Shown: one piece after another, positions 47,710-60,461 of the stretch
Layout: each line of letters starts with the position of its first letter
Position numbering within the stretch: the stretch's first letter is position 1
Source of the DNA: Wuchereria bancrofti
Lineage: Eukaryota > Nematoda > Chromadorea > Rhabditida > Onchocercidae
Assembly (NCBI GenBank): GCA_005281725.1
Contig: SSBO01000013.1
Coordinates: 566,518-630,517 of the forward strand
DNA: 64,000 bases
Direction of reading: 5' to 3'
The notes under the pieces: model-generated
Told to the model about the DNA's origin: nothing
The model's input: only the letters and a program-made list of their open reading frames with translations
The model's database searches: none
Made by a program: the position numbers and the translations under genes

Positions 47710-48860
47710 TTAATTTTTATTAATTGTTTTAACTGTATTAACAAAAGCAATCCAAAAGTCACCGATGACACGTTGAATAGCACCAAATAAGCTAAGTGCT
47801 GGTTCTTTCTTAGCTATTTGCTTTTTCATTTCGATAATTACATCACGAATAATTTGGCTTTAGCAAATTTGTTAAATTCATTTCATGATCTTCATACATT
47901 CTTATTGTTTCATTTCCAACATTTTCATTCATTTCAATTTCTCCATCATTTTCAGTCCCTTCTGGCATTCCCAATTTTGTTTCATCTTCAATTTTTCCAT
48001 TCATTTCCAACTCTTTTATAATAATAATAATTAATTTGGTAATTAATTCGACTGGTTCCGTAGTTATATTCTAATTAATACCTTCATTGATATCATTTTC
48101 CAAATAATTTTGTGACAATTCATCCTGCAATATGCAAATTTTATTTAAAATTATTTTTTATTATCGAAAATTTTTTCTTAAAATAAAACTTTAGTTTTTT
48201 TTTTGTTGCAATTTTTTTCAAAGTCATAATAAAAATTAAAATTGAAAGAATTAAAATAGATAAGTAGAAGCATTCATTTCAATTTTATGAGAAATAAAAA
48301 TATTTAATGAACAGAGGGATAATGTATATTCTTAACATTTAAATTCTATTTGCTAATAATCAAACTTTTTATTTAAAATTAACTTTTAATATTAAATAGA
48401 ACAATTAAACTATTTAGTTTACCAATTATTTTATACAAACTTTGGTGTTACCAATTTCCATATTTTGTTGTTAACTTCTAGTTTTGGATAAAATTTAAAT
48501 CGTTGCTGAATTAATAATATTTGAATTATTTAAAAGTAATATAACGAAACATAAATAGCAAATCTAAAATAATTTTATCATTTAAATATTTGCAATATGT
48601 TTTACAGAATGATTAAAGTAAACATGTCAGATGGTTAAATATAAAGAAACTTTTATCTTTTATCATATCACTTCTAGTGATATGATAAAAGTTTGCATTT
48701 GAAAATTTCATTGAATGGTCGTAGATAGCTTGGTAATTTGGACAGTAGTGTAAAAATTAAATTATAATAAATAATGTGCAAAAAAATACCTTTGCAAAAG
48801 TAAAAGTATGAAGATATACAATGATAATAATAGGACAAAAATCAGCTTTGATGATGACAT
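47710..48860 (-). pseudogene. Small secreted-protein gene 2, stop and frameshift
   Basis: Exon 1 (48790-48860) encodes MSSSKLIFVLLLSLYIFILL, a signal peptide, with donor gtattt. Exon 2 (47710-48124, after tattgcag) reads DELSQNYLENDINEGIN, then TAG (48071-48073), NITTEPVELITKL, a Glu/Asn-rich stretch, and LTNLLKP. A frame change then leads to IIRDVIIEMKKQIAKKEPAL and a stop at 47710. The exon 1/exon 2 phases disagree by one base. The layout (signal-peptide exon, acidic linker, C-terminal hydrophobic helix with DVI..MK...LF) resembles secreted-protein gene 1, 1.7 kb away on the same strand, so they may be distant tandem paralogues. No family is recognised. Confidence 0.4.
48657..48691. repeat. 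Perfect 16-bp inverted repeat, 3-nt loop
   Basis: CTTTTATCATATCACT is followed by TCT and then its exact reverse complement. It lies between the exons of secreted-protein gene 2. Confidence 0.95.
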
Positions 48861-51192
48861 TTTGAAACCAGGAACACGAGACTGTCTGCTATCAAATAAT
48901 AAACAATAAAATCATTCCTTTGATCATGCACAACATTAACTTTATCAATCATACTTGTTTATATTTTTGAAAATGCAAAATTCGTAAAACCAATTAATTT
49001 GAAATTTCTGTAATTTTATCGAAATCAACTGACTATTTTGTTTTATTGCATATTTCTATGCATGAAAATTTTGATAAAATAATTGTAATTTTGACAAAAT
49101 AATTGTAATAAAAATGGATTAATTTGTAAACAATAACTTCCTCAAATGTAAATAATCCATCACTGATTGTTTTATCATACATTGTCAAAACAATTGTCAA
49201 AACTTTCATTTAATTTTTCTTTAATTTGGTGACAATAGTGACGATAATAATGATAATAATAACGATTATTGTTGTTGTCAGTAATAATAATAATAGTAGC
49301 AATAATTTAGTAACAATGACAATAGTTATAATGATAATAACAATAATATTAATACATAAATAAATGATAACAATAGCGATAATAGGAATAATTAATGATA
49401 ATTGATGATAATAGTAATACAAGAGGAATTAATAAGCTAGCAAAAGTATTATTTCATTAATATTCGAAACATTACTTTTAATTGCAACTGTTGATATTAA
49501 TACTCACCAATTATATTTTCCATTTTTTTAAGGAAAAAATTATGTTATCAAGTCATTTTCATTATATTTTGAAGGAATTCATACTTTCATACTAATATTC
49601 GAATTTGCTTAAATTGATTCATTTGGCTTTTGATTAAACATATCAGAAAGATTTAATGCTAGTCCTTGCCCCAAGTACCAATCATTCTTTCTGTAATGCT
49701 TACCTATACAATCACTAAGCAGTTGCTAATTGAATTATCACAGAAATTCGATACAAAGATTGAAAATCAACATAAAGTAAAATTTAAGGCATCATCAAAT
49801 TTTAATAATTAAAATGAATTTGTAAAAGAAACAAAGAAAAATTGTATTATTGTTAATTCTACAGCTTTTACTTTATTAATGAATAAATCATGATGCGCTC
49901 TAATTTGGAATAATTGAAGTTTTACTTCGATAAAAAGCCTATAATAAGTAGATATTTTTTTTGAACATTTCATTGAACAGATAATGAAACAGGTGATTAA
50001 TACAGATTTAACCGAGATGGGTAAATGACATAGCATGAAAGAAAAATAATTCAGATAGCAGAATAGGAAATTATATTTCCCTCTAAATATTTCACTATCT
50101 TATTCATGGACATTTGTTATTAATGAATTAATCGATTAATTAGTAGTTTACATTCCATTCCTTTTAATCTAATTTCAAAATTTTTTTAATCTAATTTTAA
50201 ATGCTTGATTTTATATATAATTTTTTTCGGAATAATTGAAGTTTTACTTCGATAAAAGGTCTATGATAAGTATATTTGATTTCAGATATTCAATGAATTA
50301 TGTTGTACTTCTCATAATATTTGTTATAAATTAATTACTAATTCGAATTTTGTTTTAATTTTAGTGTGACAAGACTTATTCTGCTCTGAATTTGTTCATG
50401 CAATATATATGTGTTGCATTATCATAATTTAGGGCTAAATATTTCATTGTGAAAACTAAGCTAGCAAAAATGATAATTTTAGCTAAGAATTTTTTTTTTG
50501 TTATTATTTAAATTATCTAAAACCATTGCATATACAATTATATATTTTTGCTTGATGACATTATGAGTGCTATTTTTAGCATAAACTATGAAAATGGATT
50601 TTTGTACAATATTTGGAAGCATTTTGATATTTTCATATCGTTCTATCCTATATTATAATTCATTCATTTCATTTCTTAAAATAACATTGATTAGTTATTA
50701 TTTCCAATTATATATCATTAATATTTTTTTACTATATTACATGTATTCATGATGAATATTAGAAACAGGTTTTTTTTGATTTATTGCTGCATTTTAAATA
50801 AAAATTCAATTTCAAATCAAAATATTCCTTTGGCAAAAAAGGAAAAATCCCACTTGATTTCTTCAACATTTATTTTAAAAAATTTACATACTTTATGAGA
50901 ATTTGCTATAATAAAAGAAATGAAGTGAGAGTTTTTATTTATTAAGTACACTTGTATGAAAGTAAAAGATACGACACATTTCTGTCAAATTGTTAGTTCC
51001 TTTTACATTATCGTTTTACTATTAATTATCATAATTGATAATTACTCAACATTCCGTGCAATACTTCGTTGCAATATAAATTATTTTTAAAAAAATATTT
51101 TCCTTTATTGACAAGTTCTGTTCTGATCTAATTTAAATTTCTGATTGAAGAAATTTGGTATTTTCTTTCTCTTCTTTTTAGATTGAATTGAA
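48861..51192. other. Intergenic with low-complexity array and a dispersed 44-bp repeat
   Basis: An AAT/GAT-type low-complexity array lies at about 49230-49420 and yields a spurious Ile-rich ORF. A 44-bp sequence (starting ggaataattgaag) occurs at 49907-49950 and, with a few changes, at 50229-50272. No gene is supported. Confidence 0.6.
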
Positions 51193-51294
51193 ATGGGTGA
51201 TATATTAAAACAAAATCATATCAAAGCATTTGCTTTAAATCATTCATTACCATTTGGTTTGTATAAATTAGATCAAAGCAAATCATTTTCTAAG
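51193..51294 (+). CDS. Isolated 5' exon of an unrecognised gene
   Basis: A tttttag acceptor is followed after 11 nt by ATG, then 34 codons (MGDILKQNHIKAFALNHSLP, and FGLYKLDQSKSFSK) up to AAG|gttttc. The acceptor plus nearby ATG is the form of a trans-spliced first exon. No following exon is recognisable before the NUP210 remnant on the other strand, so it is either truncated or a chance fragment. Confidence 0.35.
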
Positions 51295-51912
51295 GTTTTC
51301 ACATAAATTTTAGAATTATTTTATCAGGAAAAAACTGCAATAATATAACTGACAAATCGATTAAACAGAATCATTTTAAAAACATTATTATTGATCAATC
51401 AATCAATCAAGCAGGCAAGTAATCAATCAATAATCATACATTAAAATGATATCATAAATGCAGTTGAAGAATATATTTCATTTGCACAAAATTGTATAGT
51501 AAAACAAAAAAATATCATTCCTATCATAATTGTAATATTTTTTCCACAAAATTCATTAAGTTATCAATATCATTGAAATCAATATCACTTATATAGCTAT
51601 TTTACATGCGAAATTTTTGCTTGCATATTAGTAATATGACTGGATATTAGTGACATATCAGATGAACCCAACAAGCTCTTTCCATTCTTATAAATTAACG
51701 GCAGATACCGTCCTTAACGGCGGTAGTTCCTCCTACATTTATCATTTATATTCTTGGAGGTGATTCTACTGGTAATAAAAATTTCATAACAAACGCTCAT
51801 CAACTCCTCATTTGATAGCTTACTTTCATTTCATTCCTAAAATATGCACAGGTAATATTGTGCATATTTTGCAATGTCTATTACAGTCTACACAAAGACT
51901 AATTCAAAGAAT
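51295..51912. other. Intergenic, nothing recognised
   Basis: Includes a slightly GC-richer patch near 51690-51770, possibly the 3' untranslated part of the NUP210 remnant on the minus strand. Confidence 0.35.
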
Positions 51913-52017
51913 TTTAACCTGGATAATCACTGGCAAATGATCCATACGTAGCATTAGAATCAGTAGTACAGAACGAGCTGAAGAAATAAGATGAGAAACT
52001 GAATCCTCTGCAGTACA
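51913..52017 (-). pseudogene. npp-12: NUP210 remnant, terminal exon
   Basis: After a poly-pyrimidine tract and cag, one frame reads RGFSFSSYFFSSFCTTDSNA, then TYGSFASDYPG and TAA, a plausible Ser-rich cytoplasmic tail. The preceding small exon (about 52146-52187) gives a stop in the phase set by the membrane exon, so the end of the gene is probably broken. Confidence 0.45.
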
Positions 52018-52264
52018 CTGAAAAAAAAAAAAAAACTATTTAATTCATATGACTGAAAGTTAAATATAAAAGAACTTTGTGAGAAGTGAATAACGAATAA
52101 TGGCATATAAGAACGACTGATCAACTTACAGCAGAAAAACTCACCGATACTTCAAGAATGGATCGAAATGTAAAACACGATTAGGTATCTAAAATTTGTT
52201 ATTCTTCATTCATCATCAAACATGTTTACAAATGAAAATAATGAAAAAAGAGTAATCAAAGTAC

Positions 52265-52355
52265 CTATCAGAACGATGATAACTGCAACAGTAAAAAGTG
52301 ACGCACATACTTGAACGAATGTTGGTTCTAGAAACGAACGCAGAAGACCTATAAG
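52265..52355 (-). pseudogene. npp-12: NUP210 remnant, membrane-anchor exon
   Basis: LIGLLRSFLEPTFVQ is followed by the hydrophobic VCASLFTVAVIIVLIG, bounded by attacag and gtacttt. It fits the single C-terminal transmembrane helix of gp210. Confidence 0.6.
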
Positions 52356-55300
52356 CTGTAATTAGTTTTGAACAAACAGAAACATTTTAATGGTATTCAT
52401 TGCACCACCACGGCAAAATAACTGTATAGAATCAAAATATATGAGGAATAAAAAAAAGTGGCAGTAACACATAGGGTACCACGTAAAACAGTTTTTGATG
52501 CATCCCCATAAAGAACGATAGTTACTGGTATTTCAAATTGCCCTTTGATTGCATTTTTGACTGTAATATTGGATAAATGAAATATATTGCATTTTAAAGA
52601 ACTGAATTGATGTCCGACTGAAATGAACTTTTCATTATGATGTAACATGAAAAGAAAACAAATTAAGTCTCAATATACATATAAAATATCTTTTGTTCCT
52701 TTCTTGCGATTGAGCTAACATTTGTGATTTCCTTAATCAATCAGCTTCTAAATTAACTATTACTTATTAGACATTACAAATACATACCTCAATACGATAT
52801 CATAACTCCGTGAGTGATACGGATTTAACTTTCTTTATACGCAAAACACCTCCACTATCACTTGAACTAATATCTTGCTAGCAGCATATATGGATGATTA
52901 TATAACTAGATCAGTTTCTAGTGCATTCAGATTGTTTAAACGCATCTCATGTTACGTAATTTCAAAACGTGGATAGAAAGTAACTATTAGGCTTACCTCC
53001 TTTACCTGAAATATTGTTTAAAGTTAGTTGCTCAGTTCAAATCATCCTTTAACTTTCGATGCCAGTGTTGCAGCTACTTTCAAAATCAAAAAGACAGTAA
53101 AAAGCAATAAAAAAAAAAAACTATGCCTAATTGTACGAACCTTGCCAACATGATTCCAGGTGGCGGAGATATTCAAACTAAGACTCTGGTAATCATTCAA
53201 AGAAACTGGTCCCCAACCATATTTACCTAATAAAAAGCCGAAATTCAACAGGCTATATCAGCTTATTGATTTGGACAAAGTCTTGCAGAATAGAGTTTTG
53301 ATTTAGTGATAAGTACTCTTCTAATTTCTACAAAACCCACTGGCTAGTTTGTTTCAATAAAAAACCTTTCGAGTTCAGGATATTAAAGACTGCTTTATCC
53401 TTTAAAATGCCTATATCAAAAAATTTGCAGTATCTTGCAGTATTGTCAAATTCATAAAACGGGATGAATGAATCCCTTACCTAATGTAGGAAGAAATGTC
53501 GAACGAGCAGCAAATAAGCTTATAGCCAACACATTCACTTTTTCCACAAAACCGATAGTACAATCAGAAGGTGCATCCAAAATTAGTTCTCCAATAGCAC
53601 GGATACACAATCTGAATTGCGTGAAACTGTTTATGGTTTACTAGCTCAATATTCATGGAATAATGTGTGATGCTTGAATGACATCAATCAAACAAGAAAT
53701 AATACATAAAATTGCAGCAACAAGTTTGTCTCTGCTATTGTATTTTTAAATTTACCTTACACTTTTTGTTGCAATTCCTTAGCAAAACATTAGTTTAATT
53801 GGAGAATTTTTAATGTACTTCTAAAATATATGCTCTAGGATATTTCGAAATGTCGCGAAATTTCTTATTTTTCTATCAAATAGAATTGAAATTCATTTAA
53901 CAAAAATCTTTAGCTAATAATGAAAATAATGGGGAAGATACCATAAGTGTTGGATGGATTCTGCTCAATGCTATCATCGATTAGTGGAAATACGTATTGA
54001 TGATCTCTTATATTTGAAACAAATTGCGGTACTGATGAAAACCGAAGAGATTTTGCAGAAACAACTTTGCGCTGCAAGAAATACGAACTCGTACTAAAAA
54101 ATTTCAATAAAATTAATATAATGAAAATATACTAGAAAATAAAAAAAACAATTGGAAATTAAAACAGTTTTCAAATTGATTTACTACCTCAATGATACAT
54201 AAAATATCGCATTTGATTCATTATCATGTAATGACTATTATAGAATAAAATGGAAATATATAAGCATATAATTCATGATTCATCTGTTTCAAGTGCTCCA
54301 TCCGGAGTGTATTATTTCATTATTTATTAAAAATGATAGTACTGACAGAATACCTTAGTAAAAATGTTTGTTTCTGTGAATGATAAGAAGCGATTACGGT
54401 GTTACCCGTGTCCATTGCTACAACAATACCATTTGTTTCGTCGATGAATTGGAAATGTCGCTTCCCATCTAATTTCTTCCATCCAGATACTAGCAATGGT
54501 GAATTAAACAAATAATTTCGGAAGCATCAAACAGACGGCCGAAGTGATTTCTTGACTCAACATCAACATGCAGAGTAATGTAGTTAGAATGCAAAAATAA
54601 AAAAAAATGATGCATTAAGCAGGGAAATTGAAATATCTTTTCAATCGGTTACTTTTATTAACTTCTAATAAATGGTTTCATGTTTTGAGCTAATTTTTCT
54701 TACAAAATAAGAAAGTTCTGATATGCAAACTAATTTATATAACTTACGGAGCCTGGTAAATATAAAGCTCCTTATGAGGATATTTGTTTCCTTCAATACC
54801 AAAGCAGCATCACCAACAGCATGAACTGGTAAATGCTGTTGTTATCACCGATAACTGATATATAAGTGGTGGTACCATAAATTGTACTGAGCTATCTTTC
54901 CTGAGAGCATTAAATATGTTGACAACAGTGTCTTTCCTTTTTTTTGTTCGTCTCAATGTAAAAGGAAAAGTATAATAAATAATAGCTGCTTTGGGTAATA
55001 AATAAATCAAAAGATTATGCTTGAATCATCGTCAAATATGGTTATATTTACATATAACAACGGCAGTATTAGAAAAAAAAAATGATTTTTTGGAAATGCG
55101 CTACAGGAATGATTTTGGATTATGGTCTATACAAGCAAAAATTTTTATCAAGTTCTGAAGCGTAATTAACGTATGTCGGCACTTTATCAACATTGAGAAC
55201 AGTGCAGCAAGAATTAAATGTAACTGTTACTTTTCAAATCAAGTTTTGCATCCGGAGACAAACGTAACGCCTGATGATACCGTGGTGGAACCGTTAACTG

Positions 55301-55915
55301 TAACGGTTCAGTAACGGTCACTATCAATTGATCTTTAAAATGTTTGACTTCTTCGGAGAAAACCTTCGAATTTTCAGGATTCGATTTTCCGGTGATTTAG
55401 CTACGAAAGTCTGTAAGTGATATTTACCATTATAAATAATTTGACTAAGCAAATTTTTCTTAGGAAGCTACTTTAACTGCAATCAGTTTGCAGTTCTGAT
55501 AGCGAAGAATGACGCACTGTACTGCAAACTCTCTTAATGAATGTTACATCCAGAAACTAAATTAATTAAAAACCGTTTCATCCAAGCAGAAGTGGTGAAT
55601 ATTTACGTCAATTGGCGATACAGCTTCGATGATGTCTGGTATAGCGATCCTCCAGGAGATTTTTAATGAGTACAGTGCTCCACCGAATGAAAACGGTGTT
55701 TCATTTTCATTAAGACCATCAACGCAAGTCCACCTATTTGACCAACTTGTATCCGTGATGTAGAGAAGTGTATAAGAACTCCGGTAAACAACATTGTTTT
55801 AACAATAACTTCATCCTAAAATATACTCTTCATAAGGTACTGCAAATACAACATCGGAAGCCATTACTTAGCTCTCTTTTTAAATGAATAAAATACATGT
55901 TGTGCTCATGGAAAT

Positions 55916-56101
55916 TTAAAACAAAAATGAAACTGCCTGAATAGAAAGAGCAATATTGTCCAAGTTAACAGAGCCTATAATTTTCGCATATCCAACTACT
56001 TTGTTTGTTATCAGCCCATCTGATCCTGCAACAGCTACTGAAGTATTATTGAGATAATACTGCACCGATGGTAATGGTTGAGGTCCACCAGATATTTCTA
56101 A
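55916..56101 (-). pseudogene. npp-12: NUP210 remnant, GGPQPLP exon
   Basis: LEISGGPQPLPSVQYYLNN, then TSVAVAGSDGLITNKVVGY and AKIIGSVN, matches the gp210 segment with GGP.PQPS...NHSVA...G.L.A..VG...V.GS. It is one of the clearest family signatures in the window. Confidence 0.8.
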
Positions 56102-57181
56102 CTGCAATAATAGTACTTTAAATTATTAAATCATTGCTTCTTCAATTGATAACTTTTGACACCTATATCAAAAATACTCATAGAAAAGGAATTTGACTGC
56201 TTTAAATCTCCGATCACAAAAGTGAGATTTTATTCTAAAAAGCGAATTCAGTCATTCGAATTTCAATATTCATTAATTAACAGAATGTAGCAGAGTATTT
56301 TCAGTTATACAATGACTGTTCAAATTCCTTTGAACAGTCTTCATAATAAGTTAAGGATCAAAATCAAATAAGCTGTGATACTTGGAAAACAGAATCAGGA
56401 ATAAGAGTTATCAGCTTCGGTTGTAATTGTATCAGTGCATAAACTTGAATGCTATGAACTGACTTTGTAATATCCATCCATTGGCACGTCAAGCGGACGC
56501 ACGAAGTGTTACGACACCAACAACATTACTTCGCAGGATGTAATGTGGATTAATTAATTGGCTAGGATTAAAAAAAATACCTTTAAATAATTTTTATATT
56601 TAATTATGGAACTTTAGAAGTTTACATTCTGAACAATGAGCAGTATACATCATGGATATAAAATGGTATATGATTCAAGAGAGAATACTTTTTGGATGGA
56701 AAATGAAATAAACCAAAGGAAGTGCAAAATACCTGGTTATCACTAAACCATTAGATGACGCATTCAGCTGTACATTCATGATATCAGCATCATCGGTTAT
56801 GAAGAAAAGGCCTTCCATATCACGAACTTTAAGTTTCAGTTCTTGTTCGGTGTTCAGTGCTAACTATAATAGAAGGTCCTGCTGGAGATACATACAATTT
56901 ACGAAGAATAAGAAAGCAGTGAATTAATTGGCTAGGACCAAAAAAATATGATGTTTAGAAATACTGATACTTACAAATCCAGGTGCTTCGATTAAAAATC
57001 TCTTCTACATCTGTGATCGAAATTGTAACTGTGAAGTTTTGGTTAAGACATAAGCCCGAAGAGCTTTAATTTACCAACAGCCAATGGACGCATCTTTAAA
57101 AAATGTTATCAAAGGACTACAGATACTAGTGATGTGGTATGAATATGTTTGGAACATATAGGAAGTACAGTATGAAATCAC

Positions 57182-57769
57182 TCAAGCTCGAAAAATATAA
57201 TTTCCTATCCCATTGGACATCTCAGCTTCCAGCAGGTTGGAATCATGATCCATCAAAGCAATATGTCCTGAATCATGTTCCAATCGAATAGCTTTTGAAG
57301 CACTCTTCTCATTTAATAATACGATCAAGGACGGTATCGCTTTCGCATTTCGGATCAAAAGTGTCTGCATCTTACTTTGCAACTCTTGCGGGAAATAAAG
57401 TCGTCGATTTCCAACTTTATATTCTCGAGTTGATGCGATAATTTCTACTTTATCAACAATTTCCCGTGGTTTCAGAATGCCGCATACTAAATATCAAACT
57501 GATTCAGGTAAAGGCAAATAAAAGTTAATTCAATCAGTTCCCTGATATATCACAAAACTACCAGCGCTGTGATATAAAGAAGGAAGTGCCCATTGTTCTA
57601 AATGAAAAGTACTGTATTTGGTGTCAGAAACCGCTTGATAATAAAATTCTTCCACTTCATGTGAAACGTTAGTTAAGAAGATTGCTAATGGAATCTTAAC
57701 AAACAGGTGCACATATTTAATTTCAAAAGAACTACCTTCACTTAATTCGCTTCTCTTATTTTTCTCCAC
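57182..57769 (-). pseudogene. npp-12: NUP210 remnant, two mid-region exons
   Basis: The ORF at 57530-57769 (YYQAVSDTKYSTFHLEQWAL) and the one at 57182-57382 (AKAIPSLIVLLNEKSASKAI, then LEHDSGHIALMDHD) sit in the expected order between better-matched exons. Their composition is normal for a beta-rich lumenal domain. Family assignment rests on position. Confidence 0.5.
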
Positions 57770-58948
57770 ATCGCTACATCTTTATTACTTACTTTCCAAT
57801 TCATTTTCAGGGAAGTCAACAAATCAAGCTGCTTCTTCAACCCCATCGATGGTCCCGATTCGCAATGTCCAAAAGCTGACACTGCTAATGTAGATGGTTG
57901 ACTGCAGCTAGCAGCACGCTACAATATAAAGTTAGATAAAAATTTCTCCAATTCTTCCTCAACTTTTTTGAATAAAAGGAACATTGCTACATAAATAAAA
58001 TTAAGGAATACAAAAAGATTTTATTATTGGAAAAACACATACCACATTTGTGGGACATTTATTTCGATAAGGCCTTAACAAAGATAGTGATAGCCGTGTG
58101 GGCAAACCACAACACACTCTCAATTTTCTTTCAGTATTAGCGAGTAGTGGATTCGTAGAAGAAGCTTCATTACCAAGAACAACTACGATAAGCCGAAAAT
58201 TAGAACTTAGAAATGGAGAAAAAAAACATTTTTTGAAAAATAGATATTGATAACAGCCCTAAAATATTTTCTTTGAAGACATCGGCATTATCATCATTGA
58301 CGATTATAACAGTAAATGGAACTAATGAAACTGTTTATTGCTAATGGCATGAGATATTTCCAAAAATCGTTTACATATCTTTATGGCCATGCATCAAAGA
58401 TAAGCTGTTGAATGATTGAACACTTTAATCATATTCGTTTCGATATGATGTAAAAAACTTACCACGTCTCCCGTATTATCTTACACGTGGCAATAATCTA
58501 TCCATCCTGAGAAGAAAAATCACCATTACTGATCAGATTTGATGTGTCACTGCAGATCACTGCAAAGCAACATTGTCAGAAACATGAAAAATTGAGTTCA
58601 GAGTTCAACACAATTACCACAAAGACAAATTAGCAAATTACATTTTGAGTAATATTTCGATGGATCCAAAATCCACAGTCTCGGACTACCAAATGTACGA
58701 ATAAAAAAGCTGCTGCCGAGCATAACGAATATTTCTGCAGGTGTTTCCAGCAAAGAAATCATTAATTTAGTCAATATGAGTCATTAGCACTCAAATACTT
58801 TACCCTTCCTTAGAACAAATAATAAACAGCAATCTATATCAGTAACGATATTCACACTCAATAAAACAGCTTAGCTACAGAAGGAGTAAATACACGACTG
58901 CCTGAAAAAAGAAACCTTCAATGGTAGATAAGCAGAAATCTGAATTAC

Positions 58949-59060
58949 CAAAGTGAACTGTTGCAACGATATCACCAGAAGCAACAGCAGTAAGTACAAA
59001 ACCGCAACAACTGTCATCGTATGAAGACATTCTTTCACAACCATTTGAATATTTATATAT
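58949..59060 (-). pseudogene. npp-12: NUP210 remnant, mid-region exon
   Basis: SNGCERMSSYDDSCCGFVLT is followed by AVASGDIVATVHFG and a gtaattc donor. This resembles the repeated lumenal Ig-like modules of gp210 (Cys, then T.T...G...V...FG). Confidence 0.55.
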
Positions 59061-59605
59061 GTAATGTGACATACATACATACAACACACACAAATTATCT
59101 TCTTTTAAATACACCGAAAATTTTAGGCTCTTATTAAACAGTTTACCTGAAGCTAATCAAAAAATGTCACTATCCTTTATTCATATTGATAAATCAACAC
59201 GACGACAATCGGATATAGTCACTTTTTTACCTCCTGAATTGGCGTAAAGAGAAATATATAGGATTAAGTCAATACGAACCTGAAATATTTCAACTGAACT
59301 AATCTGATCATACATGGTAATAGCCGCTTTGTATTTGTTTATTTGAATGTTAGGAATACTTTAGTATCCTTCGTCTTTGATGCGATGACCATAGCTTATT
59401 GAACAGTTTTGGTCTTTTTAAAATATGAAAAAAAAAGCAATCTAAAATATATGTTGGCTAATATATGCAGAAAAAGCCTTACACTTTAAAATAACCTATA
59501 ATTAAGCAATAAGCTAATGATGATAAGATGACATTTTGTTTGTAGATAACAAAGAAGTTTACTATTCTAACTATTTAAAAACTATTTAGGAAATATTCAA
59601 TTCAT

Positions 59606-59818
59606 TTAACATGCTTCGGCTTCTAAATGCGACTTGCCGAAAGCAATTTCAGTTGGTTGTAAAACCTGAACAATTGCTTTTCCAAAATAAGCATTATTTT
59701 GCGCATCCTGTGCAATCACCTCTGTGTTACCGAGATTTGCAGTCAACAGAATTCCGTTAAAATCTATTGAGGCAACTTCTGGATTCATACTTTGCAAATG
59801 ATCCCGTACCACCTCGTC
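59606..59818 (-). pseudogene. npp-12: NUP210 remnant, VIAQDAQN exon
   Basis: After an attttcag-type acceptor the exon reads MNPEVASIDFNGILLTANLG, NTEVIAQDAQNNAYFGKAIV and QVLQPTEIAF. It parallels gp210 ...VATV...GV...G.[24 protein letters not shown]...EF. The frame stops (TGT TAA) at 59606 where a donor would be expected. Confidence 0.8.
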
Positions 59819-59938
59819 TGAAATTGTTATCAGTAATAAAGATACCGTTGACGAAATAATACTGTTGATGAAAAAAAAAAAAAAAGTCTGAATCATAATA
59901 TTTCAAATATATTATTATAAGATATACAGGAAATAAAC

Positions 59939-60070
59939 CAAAAGCTTCTTAGAATGGATCCTTTTCGCATCAATGGATGGAAAGGCGACGAATGGCGATA
60001 TCACTTCAATCGGCTTTGATATCACTGCAGTTGCTTTTTTTACCGACGACGATATCCTTAACTTTCCTTC
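59939..60070 (-). pseudogene. npp-12: NUP210 remnant, SPFVAFPS exon
   Basis: After cttgcag the exon reads EGKLRISSSVKKATAVISKP, then IEVISPFVAFPSIDAKRIH, paralleling gp210 ...[25 protein letters not shown]. Phase is open throughout; the donor position is inferred. Confidence 0.6.
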
Positions 60071-60461
60071 CTGCAAGACAGAAAATTTCAATACACTACT
60101 TTAATGATCGTCATTCGCTTGCTCGGAAAGGATCTATAAATATAGTACGTTTATAAAACGAATTAACATCATACATATTCATGACAAAAGATGTAATATT
60201 CTGCCATGCGTGAAAGTACCCAATAATACCAAAAGAACTAACCGAACTCATGACTGATATGAATGCTGCTCATAGCTTCGTGGTTCCACTCTTTATAGCT
60301 TTCACATTAAAACACGATCCATTATGTGATCTACTAATCACTTTGAAGTATTCTTCAGATATAACACTTTCGAAAATTGAATTCTATAATACATATCATC
60401 AAAAACTATACGCAGTAAATAAAAACAAAACGATGTTCTATATGACAAATTTATAAATAAC

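Noticed and set aside
49210..49422. Ile/Val-rich membrane-like ORF on the minus strand
   Set aside because: It is a translation of a trinucleotide low-complexity array.
58871..59089. Leucine-rich frame overlapping the NUP210 exon at 58.95-59.06 kb
   Set aside because: It is the shifted frame of the same exon; the SYDDSCCGFVLTAVASG frame fits the family.
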